Assembly (NCBI RefSeq): GCF_042159835.1
Contig: NZ_JBBVGT010000002.1
Coordinates: forward strand, 1,302,001-1,366,000
Source of the DNA: Albibacterium profundi
GTDB taxonomy: Bacteria > Bacteroidota > Bacteroidia > Sphingobacteriales > Sphingobacteriaceae
Direction: 5' to 3'
DNA length: 64,000 nucleotides
Shown piece by piece: positions 58,052 to 64,000 of this stretch. The notes beneath the pieces are model-generated. The model searched no databases. It was not told the DNA's origin and saw nothing but the letters and a program-made list of their open reading frames with translations. A program made the position numbers and the translations under genes. Numbering within the stretch: position 1 is the first letter of the stretch; every line of letters begins with the position of its first letter.

Positions 58052-59020
58052 ATGTTAAAAAATGTTAATAATTCACTAAATTTTCAGGTTGTGTTCTTGA
58101 ACTTCATAAAAAAAAATGCATATTTGTTAGTGGTGTTGACCACTGTTTTTATGCTTACAGCCTGTAGTGACTCGTCTAAAACCGACCGAAAAGATGTACA
58201 AACGATTTTGACGGGAAGGTTAACCGTGGTTGTAGACGAAAGTCTGGAACCTATAGTGGAAGATCAAACAGCGGTTTTTGAAAGCACCTATGTCGATGCT
58301 GATATTACGCTAAGAAATGAGCCCGAGAAGCGAGCTGTTAACTTATTACTAAACGACTCGATAAACGTTGCTGTTCTTGCGAGAAAGTTGACAAAAGAAG
58401 AAAGATCGTTCTTTGAAGCAAAAAAAATAATACCGAGAGAGGCGCGATTCGCGATTGACGGTATTGCTTTAATCGCAAATCGAAATAGCACGGATTCAGT
58501 GGTACATGTAGATGATTTAATTAATAGTCTGCGCGGGAAACCCACTGCCATCGAGACCTTAGTGTTTGATAATCCTAATTCAAGTACCGTCCGGTATCTG
58601 CAACAATTAGCCGGAGTTGATAAATTACCTGACGAGGGGGTTTATGCATTGAGTTCGAACGCCGACGTAATTAAATATGTGGATGAAAATACACATGCCG
58701 TTGGCGTAATTGGTATTAATTGGATTTTCCAGCCTGATCCCGATTTAAAAGAATATGTTGAGGGAGTGAAGGTAGTAGGAGTTAAAAATCAAGAAGGTAA
58801 AGAAGGAGACGATGCTTTTTATAAGCCGTCGCAAACGAACTTAGCACTTGGTAAATATCCTTTGGCTCGTGATTTGTATGTTATTAACGTTCAAGGGATC
58901 AAAGCGCTTGGGTTGGGCTTTTCGGCGTTTTTGACAGGTGAGCGGGGGCAGCGAATTGTATTAAAATCGGGTTTGATGCCCGATAGCATTCCGCCTCGAG
59001 AGATTAACATTATAGAATAA
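58052..59020 (+). CDS. PstS-like substrate-binding lipoprotein of the tonB operon
   Basis: About 322 residues with the ATG at 58052. A lipoprotein signal ends VFMLTAC. The body resembles the phosphate-binding PstS fold (GRLTVVVDESLEPIVEDQTAVFES.., IDGIALIANRNSTDSVVHVDDL, FDNPNSSTVRYLQQLAG, and the ending YPLARDLYVINVQGIKALGLGFSAFLTGERGQRIVLKSGLMP). There are no pst transporter genes nearby, so phosphate uptake is doubtful; a structural role in the Ton machine is possible. The start is uncertain: ATG 58004 overlaps the upstream gene, and a TTG at 58097 gives the shortest, most normal lipoprotein signal. Confidence 0.8.
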   Translation: MLKNVNNSLNFQVVFLNFIKKNAYLLVVLTTVFMLTACSDSSKTDRKDVQTILTGRLTVVVDESLEPIVEDQTAVFESTYVDADITLRNEPEKRAVNLLLNDSINVAVLARKLTKEERSFFEAKKIIPREARFAIDGIALIANRNSTDSVVHVDDLINSLRGKPTAIETLVFDNPNSSTVRYLQQLAGVDKLPDEGVYALSSNADVIKYVDENTHAVGVIGINWIFQPDPDLKEYVEGVKVVGVKNQEGKEGDDAFYKPSQTNLALGKYPLARDLYVINVQGIKALGLGFSAFLTGERGQRIVLKSGLMPDSIPPREINIIE

Positions 59021-59051
59021 ATAAATTTAAATTAATTGAATAAGAATTAGA

Positions 59052-60773
59052 ATGAAGATGAAAAAAGCAATAAACATAGGTTTAGCCTTGTCTTTTGTAG
59101 CGTCGGGCGCGTTTGCTCAAAGCTTAGATGACGCAAAAGCTGCTATCAAACAAGAGCAGTATGCGAAGGCGAAAGGTATTCTGCAAAACCTCGTCAAAAA
59201 CGATAGTAAGGAAGGTGATAATTACTATTATTTGGGTAGTATTTATCTGACTTCAGGCTATCCGGATTCCGCTAAAATGGTATTTGACCAAGGTATAGCA
59301 GCAGATTCGAAGAATCAAATTAACAAGGTGGGAATTGGTGCGCTCCAGTTCCTCGATGGAAATGCTAGTGCGGCCGAGACAACTTTTAAGGAAGTAGAGG
59401 ACGATATCAAGAGAAGAGACTACGAAGAGCTGCTTGAAATTGGTAAGTCGTACTTAAGGGGAGAGAATCCCGATTATAATAAAGCGATTGAATATTTGAA
59501 TAAAGCTAAAGAAAAAGAAGATGAAGATGCAGCTATATTCTTGCAATTAGGGAATGCCTACTTCGGCCTAGGAGATAACAGTAATGCCTATGTTAACTAC
59601 CGTGATGCAACGAGTTTAGATAACTCTTTAATTAATGCACAAGTACAGATGGCCGTAATTAGCAAGGAGGCTTATGCGTTTCCTGAGGCTTCGAGTTCTT
59701 TGAAAGAAATAGCATCGCAACATCCAAATTTTGCGCCTACCTACCGTGAATTGGCTGAAACTTACTATCTGTGGTCTAGACGATCGACGACCGTTGAGGA
59801 TTACGACGCTAAATTACAGGAAGCTTTAGAGCACTATAAGAAATACATGGATTTGACAGATTACTCATTGGATTCTCGTATGCGTTATGCCGACTTCTTG
59901 ATTTTGGCGAAAGACTATGAAACGCTGGAAGTTCAGGCAAACGAGATGGCCAAAATTGATAAGATGAACCCACGTATCTTACGTTATCTAGGTTATGCAG
60001 CTTACGAAAATGGTAACTATCAAGAAAGTAAGCGCGGGATAGAAGAGTTTATGGCAAAGGTAGAGCCTGAGCGTTTGATTCCTCGTGACTACATGTTCTT
60101 AGGCTTAGCGGACTTACGTTTGGCTACAGACACAACCTTGGCAACTCCTGATGAGGCTCTAATGAGTGAGGCAGTCGCAAATTTAGAGAAATCGGTGAAG
60201 GCCGATTCCCTAATTGCGGAGGACTTGAACGAAATCGGAATGGAGATTTTTAAAGCTGGACAGTATGGTGCTGCTGCTAAAGTGTTTGAAGTGGCGACAA
60301 TGAATTCTGAATCCAAAAACTACGTTGTTGACTTGTTCTATTTGGGTTATGCAAATTATTTTGACTACGTAACTAGAATTAACGATGAAATTAAGCCCGA
60401 TAAAGCATTGTTAGAAAAGGCTGATGCAGCTTTCGCTAAAGTTACCGAGGAGGTGCCTACAACTGAAGCGGCATACTTATATCGTGCAAAAGCTACACGT
60501 CTCTTAGATGATGCAGAGACGCCAGAAGGTTTATTTGTTCCTCATTATGAGAAGTATATTGAAGTCGTAACCGAGAAAGGCGATGACGCTGTGAATCAAA
60601 ACAAGCAGTCGTTAATAGAAGCTTATAATGTAAATGGAGCTTTCTACTCAATGAATGATGAATACGAAAAGGCTCGTGAAAACTTTAGAAGTACATTGGA
60701 GCTAGATCCAGCGAATGAGTATGCGGCACAAGCTTTAGAAAACTTACAACCGGCTCAACAGCCTGCGCAGTAA
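59052..60773 (+). CDS. periplasmic TPR-repeat protein
   Basis: 573 residues. Signal peptide (1-24, ending SGAFAQ) followed by TPR-like helical pairs over almost the full length, such as DNYYYLGSIYLTSGYPDSAKMVFDQGI, AAIFLQLGNAYFGLGDNSNAYVNYRDA and NGAFYSMNDEYEKARENFRSTLELDP. TPR arrays are protein-binding scaffolds. As last gene of the exbB-tonB operon it may organise Ton complexes or receptors in the periplasm; this is inferred from the conserved context. A terminator follows 24 bp after the stop. Confidence 0.85.
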   Translation: MKMKKAINIGLALSFVASGAFAQSLDDAKAAIKQEQYAKAKGILQNLVKNDSKEGDNYYYLGSIYLTSGYPDSAKMVFDQGIAADSKNQINKVGIGALQFLDGNASAAETTFKEVEDDIKRRDYEELLEIGKSYLRGENPDYNKAIEYLNKAKEKEDEDAAIFLQLGNAYFGLGDNSNAYVNYRDATSLDNSLINAQVQMAVISKEAYAFPEASSSLKEIASQHPNFAPTYRELAETYYLWSRRSTTVEDYDAKLQEALEHYKKYMDLTDYSLDSRMRYADFLILAKDYETLEVQANEMAKIDKMNPRILRYLGYAAYENGNYQESKRGIEEFMAKVEPERLIPRDYMFLGLADLRLATDTTLATPDEALMSEAVANLEKSVKADSLIAEDLNEIGMEIFKAGQYGAAAKVFEVATMNSESKNYVVDLFYLGYANYFDYVTRINDEIKPDKALLEKADAAFAKVTEEVPTTEAAYLYRAKATRLLDDAETPEGLFVPHYEKYIEVVTEKGDDAVNQNKQSLIEAYNVNGAFYSMNDEYEKARENFRSTLELDPANEYAAQALENLQPAQQPAQ

Positions 60774-60797
60774 GATATCTAAATATTTAACGTGAAA

Positions 60798-60830
60798 AGC
60801 GTCAGTAACTTAGGTTATTGGCGCTTTTTT
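60798..60830 (+). terminator. terminator of the exbB-tonB operon
   Basis: AGCGTCAGTAAC (60798-60809) pairs with GTTATTGGCGCT (60814-60825) over 12 positions, two of them G-U, with a 4-nt loop, and runs into TTTTTT. Confidence 0.85.
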
Positions 60831-60850
60831 CATAAAAATATGTATATTTG
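60818..60850 (+). promoter_or_regulatory. promoter of the nuo operon
   Basis: TTG (60818-60820), a 22-bp spacer and TATATTTG (60843-60850) fit the consensus. The -33 element lies within the terminator stem of the upstream operon. nuoA starts 28 bp after the -7 box. Confidence 0.6.
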
Positions 60851-60878
60851 ACGGTAACTATTTATCAAGGAAAATACT

Positions 60879-61259
60879 ATGGAAAATGAGGTTGTAAGTA
60901 CGTCGGCCAATTATTTGCCAATTCTTTTTCAGATCATCGTGGCAGCTGGATTTGGTATCACCACCATAATCGCGACTCACCTCATTGGGCCGAAGGTTCG
61001 TACGGAAAATAAATTGTCTGCCTTTGAATCTGGCGTAGAGGTAATTGGTAATGCACGGCAGCCGTTTTCTATTAAATATTTTATGGTTGCGATCCTGTTC
61101 GTGATTTTTGATATCGAAGTTATTTTTATGTATCCTTGGGCTGTAAATTTCAGGGAATTCGGTATTAATGGCTTGATAGAAATGTTTGTATTTATGGGGC
61201 TGCTGCTGTTAGGATTTATCTATGTAATAAAGAAGAAGGCCTTAAATTGGGATGAATAG
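60879..61259 (+). CDS. nuoA: NADH-quinone oxidoreductase subunit A
   Basis: 126 residues, three helices. The family core HLIGPKVRTENKLSAFESGVEVIGNARQPFSIKYFMVAILFVIFDIEVIFMYPWAV is present, including the cysteine-free variant of the loop and the FDIEVIF signature. Membrane subunit at the quinone-site end of complex I. First gene of the operon, with its own promoter. Confidence 0.96.
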   Translation: MENEVVSTSANYLPILFQIIVAAGFGITTIIATHLIGPKVRTENKLSAFESGVEVIGNARQPFSIKYFMVAILFVIFDIEVIFMYPWAVNFREFGINGLIEMFVFMGLLLLGFIYVIKKKALNWDE

Positions 61260-61290
61260 TTTCGTGGCTTATTAGAAGAAAGGAAACAGA

Positions 61291-61848
61291 ATGAGTGATA
61301 TAAAGTTAGGGACACCGCCACCTGGTGTAGAGGGAGCTGGTTTTTTTGCCACGTCATTGGATAAAGTGATCGGCTTAGCGAGAGCGAATTCTTTATGGCC
61401 TTTACCATTTGCAACATCCTGTTGCGGTATCGAATTTATGGCTACTATGGGAGCAGACTATGACTTGGCTCGTTTCGGTGCAGAAAGACCTAGTTTTTCG
61501 CCGCGTCAATCGGACATGCTGTTGGTTATGGGAACCATAGCAAAAAAAATGGCACCTGTTTTAAAACAGGTGTATGTTCAGATGGCTGAACCACGCTGGG
61601 TAATAGCGGTCGGTGCGTGTGCCAGCAGTGGCGGAATCTTCGATACCTATTCAGTATTACAAGGTATCGATGAAATTATACCGGTGGATGTATATGTTCC
61701 TGGATGCCCACCTCGACCGGAGGCAATTTTAGACGGGATCATGCAATTACAAGAGATTGTAAAGAACGAATCGTTAAATCGTAGAAATACACCAGAGTAT
61801 AAGGCGCTTTTGGAAAGGTATGGGATTCAAACGATGATTGAGAAATGA
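61291..61848 (+). CDS. nuoB: NADH-quinone oxidoreductase subunit B
   Basis: 185 residues. Carries the N2 4Fe-4S cluster that reduces quinone. The four cysteine ligands are visible in TSCCGIEFMA (adjacent pair), AVGACASSGG and VPGCPPRPEAI. The C-terminus (LNRRNTPEYKALLERYGIQ) is typical for Bacteroidota. Starts 31 bp after nuoA and overlaps nuoC by 4 bp (ATGA at 61845). Confidence 0.97.
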   Translation: MSDIKLGTPPPGVEGAGFFATSLDKVIGLARANSLWPLPFATSCCGIEFMATMGADYDLARFGAERPSFSPRQSDMLLVMGTIAKKMAPVLKQVYVQMAEPRWVIAVGACASSGGIFDTYSVLQGIDEIIPVDVYVPGCPPRPEAILDGIMQLQEIVKNESLNRRNTPEYKALLERYGIQTMIEK

Positions 61849-62348
61849 GTAAGTTAGACAATAAAACCCTTCTAGTACGACTTCAGGACCGTTTTGGCGA
61901 CCTTATCAAGAATGAGACCGAACCCTATGGCCTGCTTACTGTTGAGACAGATAGAGAGCATATTATTGAGGTGCTCGAATTTTTAAAAAAAGATGAGGAT
62001 CTTCAGTTTATTTATCTAACGGATATTACAGCTGTGCATTACCCTGAGCAGGAGGTTTCAATAGCAGTCGTTTATCATCTGCACAGCTTTGTACATAATG
62101 TCCGAGTGCGATTAAAAGTATATATTGACGGTCAACGACCCGAAATTCCGTCCGCAACATTGCTTTGGAAGGGTGCTGACTGGATGGAGCGAGAAACCTA
62201 TGATTTCTTTGGTATTCAGTTTCAAGGGCATCCGAATTTGCAACGTATTTTGAATGTTGATGATATGGATGTTTTTCCAATGCGAAAGGAATATCCATTA
62301 GAGGACCCGAACCGCGTTGATAAAAAAGATTATTTCTTTGGGCGTTAA
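61845..62348 (+). CDS. nuoC: NADH-quinone oxidoreductase subunit C
   Basis: 167 residues, the 30-kDa subunit. The signature WKGADWMERETYDFFGIQFQGHPNLQRIL and MRKEYPLEDPNR are clear. It is a separate gene here, not fused with nuoD as in E. coli. Peripheral arm subunit. Confidence 0.96.
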   Translation: MSKLDNKTLLVRLQDRFGDLIKNETEPYGLLTVETDREHIIEVLEFLKKDEDLQFIYLTDITAVHYPEQEVSIAVVYHLHSFVHNVRVRLKVYIDGQRPEIPSATLLWKGADWMERETYDFFGIQFQGHPNLQRILNVDDMDVFPMRKEYPLEDPNRVDKKDYFFGR

Positions 62349-62370
62349 CGTGTGTTAAACTTTGATTTTT

Positions 62371-63606
62371 ATGGCCAAGACGATAACAAAAATAACACCT
62401 AATACACCAGTTTATACCGATAATGATCCGCAGGAAGAGTTGATTACGTTAAATCTAGGTCCAACCCACCCCGCGACGCACGGTGTATTTCAGAATGTTT
62501 TGCAAATGGATGGCGAGCGCATTGTTAGTGGCGTTTCAACCATCGGATATATTCACAGGGCTTTTGAAAAGATCGCGGAACATCGACCATTTTATCAAAT
62601 AACACCTTTAACTGATCGTCTGAATTATTGTTCATCACCTATAAACAATATGGGGTGGCATATGACCGTCGAAAAGTTATTGGATATTGAGATGCCTAAG
62701 CGTGTGGACTACATGAGGGTTATCATCATGGAACTGGCACGTATTACAGATCATATTATTTGCAACGGTATATTGGGTGTGGATACAGGTGCCTTTTCTG
62801 GTTTCCTCTATGTTATGCATGAACGTGAAAAGATTTATGAGATCTACGAAGAGATTTGCGGGTCGAGACTAACGACCAATATTGGTCGGATCGGTGGCTT
62901 CGAAAGGGATTTCAACAAATCTGTATTCGAAAAAATAAGGGCTTTCTTGAAGCGGTTTCCACCAGTACTTGACGAGTTTACCCAGTTGTTTGATCGGAAT
63001 AGAATTTTTATTGAAAGAACTTCAGGAGTTGCTGCGGTAAATACTGAAACAGCATTGGAATATAGTTGGAGCGGTCCATTATTACGAGCAACGGGTCTGG
63101 ATTATGATGTCAGAGTGATGGAACCGTATTCATCCTATGAGGAATTTGATTTCGAAATCCCGGTTGGAACCAATGGTGATGTCTATGATCGGTATATGGT
63201 TAGAAACGAGGAGATGCGTCAGAGCATGCGAATTATAGAACAGGCGCTCGATAAGATTGAGAAGGAGCCTGCTGGCATTTTCCATGCCGATGTTCCTGAA
63301 TATTATTTACCACCTAAAGAAAAGGTCTACAATAACATGGAGGCATTGATCTATCACTTTAAAATTGTGATGGGAGAGGTGGATACACCGAAGTCAGAAG
63401 TCTATCATGCAGTTGAAGGTGCGAATGGAGAGCTCGGGTTTTATCTGATAAATGATGGGGGAAGATCTCCGTATCGTTTGCATTTCCGTAGACCTTCCTT
63501 TATCAATTACTCGATGTATGCGCCGATGAGCAGAGGGATGCTTCTTTCCGATGCAATTATTAATATGAGTAGTTTAAATGTAATAGCAGGAGAGTTAGAT
63601 GCTTAG
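62371..63606 (+). CDS. nuoD: NADH-quinone oxidoreductase subunit D
   Basis: About 411 residues, the 49-kDa subunit that forms the quinone pocket with NuoB. Conserved: LNLGPTHPATHGVFQNVLQMDGE (quinone-site His), GYIHRAFEKIAEHRPFYQ, DRLNYCSSPINN and the ending DGGRSPYRLHFRRPSFINYS..L. The ATG at 62371 (MAKTITKITP) is preferred over a TTG 9 bp upstream. Its last 8 bp overlap nuoE. Confidence 0.96.
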   Translation: MAKTITKITPNTPVYTDNDPQEELITLNLGPTHPATHGVFQNVLQMDGERIVSGVSTIGYIHRAFEKIAEHRPFYQITPLTDRLNYCSSPINNMGWHMTVEKLLDIEMPKRVDYMRVIIMELARITDHIICNGILGVDTGAFSGFLYVMHEREKIYEIYEEICGSRLTTNIGRIGGFERDFNKSVFEKIRAFLKRFPPVLDEFTQLFDRNRIFIERTSGVAAVNTETALEYSWSGPLLRATGLDYDVRVMEPYSSYEEFDFEIPVGTNGDVYDRYMVRNEEMRQSMRIIEQALDKIEKEPAGIFHADVPEYYLPPKEKVYNNMEALIYHFKIVMGEVDTPKSEVYHAVEGANGELGFYLINDGGRSPYRLHFRRPSFINYSMYAPMSRGMLLSDAIINMSSLNVIAGELDA

Positions 63607-64000
63607 TGTAAATAAAACCGAAGAAATAGAGTTTTCGCCGGAACTGTTGACAAAGTTTGGCGAAATAGTTTCCCGATATCCAGAGGGAATGCAAAAGTCA
63701 GCCTTACTGCCTATTTTGCATGAGGTGCAAGCTGTTTATAACTGGTTGAGTACCGCGATGATGGATAAAGTAGCACAATATTTAAACATTAAGCCGATCG
63801 AAGTTTATGAGGTTGCTACTTTTTATACCATGTTCTTGCTTAAGCCTTCAGGGAAATACGTATTGGACGTTTGTCGTACCGGACCCTGCTGTTTGGTTGG
63901 AGCAGAGAGAATTATGGGACACATTGAAAAGCGTTTGGGTGTTAAAGAGGGTGAAGTCACAGAAGATGGAATGTTTAGTTGGAGAGGGGTAGAATGCCTA
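63599..64000 (+). CDS. nuoE: NADH-quinone oxidoreductase subunit E, C-terminus cut by window edge
   Basis: 134 codons are seen before the window ends. NuoE (24-kDa subunit) holds the 2Fe-2S cluster N1a in a thioredoxin-like domain. The N-terminal helical part (MQKSALLPILHEVQAVYNWLS), EVYEVATFYTMFLLKPSGKY and the first two cysteine ligands in VCRTGPCCLVGAERI are visible; the next pair starts at VECL, at the edge. The start ATG overlaps the nuoD end by 8 bp. The gene is probably intact beyond the window. Confidence 0.95.
   Translation, partial: MLSVNKTEEIEFSPELLTKFGEIVSRYPEGMQKSALLPILHEVQAVYNWLSTAMMDKVAQYLNIKPIEVYEVATFYTMFLLKPSGKYVLDVCRTGPCCLVGAERIMGHIEKRLGVKEGEVTEDGMFSWRGVECL

Overview
The window looks like chromosomal DNA of a Bacteroidota bacterium, most probably of the family Sphingobacteriaceae. 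This rests on four things: the gene content (alternative complex III followed by a caa3-type oxidase, an ExbB-ExbD-ExbD-TonB-PstS-like-TPR cluster, SUI1/YciH, a DUF4286 protein), promoter -7 boxes of the Bacteroidota form TAnnTTTG, weak or absent Shine-Dalgarno sequences before most genes, and abundant lipoproteins. The family assignment is inference from gene style, not from a search.

Layout. 1-6.8 kb is an accessory-like stretch with long spacers: a TspO-like fragment, a DoxX-like membrane protein, a shortened AAA ATPase, a DNA alkylation repair protein, a trimethylamine monooxygenase (tmm) with a leader full of inverted repeats, a CDGSH iron-sulfur protein, a collagen-like lipoprotein and a DinB-like protein. 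6.8-23.6 kb is mostly housekeeping: an MFS transporter, tRNA-Asp, prfA, a TPP riboswitch with a TonB-dependent receptor, kbl, pheS, a TetR regulator, rlmD, tadA, then an oxidative-stress group (sodA, msrA, oxyR), and several envelope proteins. A deoxyhypusine-synthase-like gene stands alone at 23.7 kb.

24.8-42.0 kb is one long respiratory region on the + strand. actA-F (alternative complex III, quinol:cytochrome c oxidoreductase) is followed by coxB and coxA, ctaA and ctaB (heme A synthesis), two subunit III genes, subunit IV, a SCO-like protein that has lost one copper-binding cysteine, a DUF420 protein, a small CxxC membrane protein and a DUF983 protein. Together they carry electrons from menaquinol through cytochrome c to oxygen and supply the cofactors of the oxidase.

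42.5-46.8 kb holds an operon of an S9 peptidase-like lipoprotein with a broken catalytic triad, a sensor histidine kinase and an OmpR-type response regulator. 46.8-54.4 kb holds greA (with a terminator-like hairpin directly after its promoter), a HIT protein, ruvC, a flippase-like protein, a GT2 glycosyltransferase, plsC, metK behind a SAM-II riboswitch, a lipid kinase and SUI1/YciH. 54.8-60.8 kb is the exbB-exbD-exbD-tonB energy-transduction operon with a PstS-like lipoprotein and a TPR protein. From 60.9 kb to the end is the start of the complex I operon, nuoABCDE, with nuoE cut by the window edge.

The strongest leads for new biology are (1) the SAM-II aptamer before metK, part of whose core is perfectly complementary over 11 nt to the downstream leader; (2) the catalytically dead S9-like lipoprotein joined to a two-component system; (3) the promoter-hairpin-U-tract arrangement before greA; and (4) the inverted-repeat-packed leader of tmm. 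No CRISPR array, insertion sequence or rRNA gene was seen.
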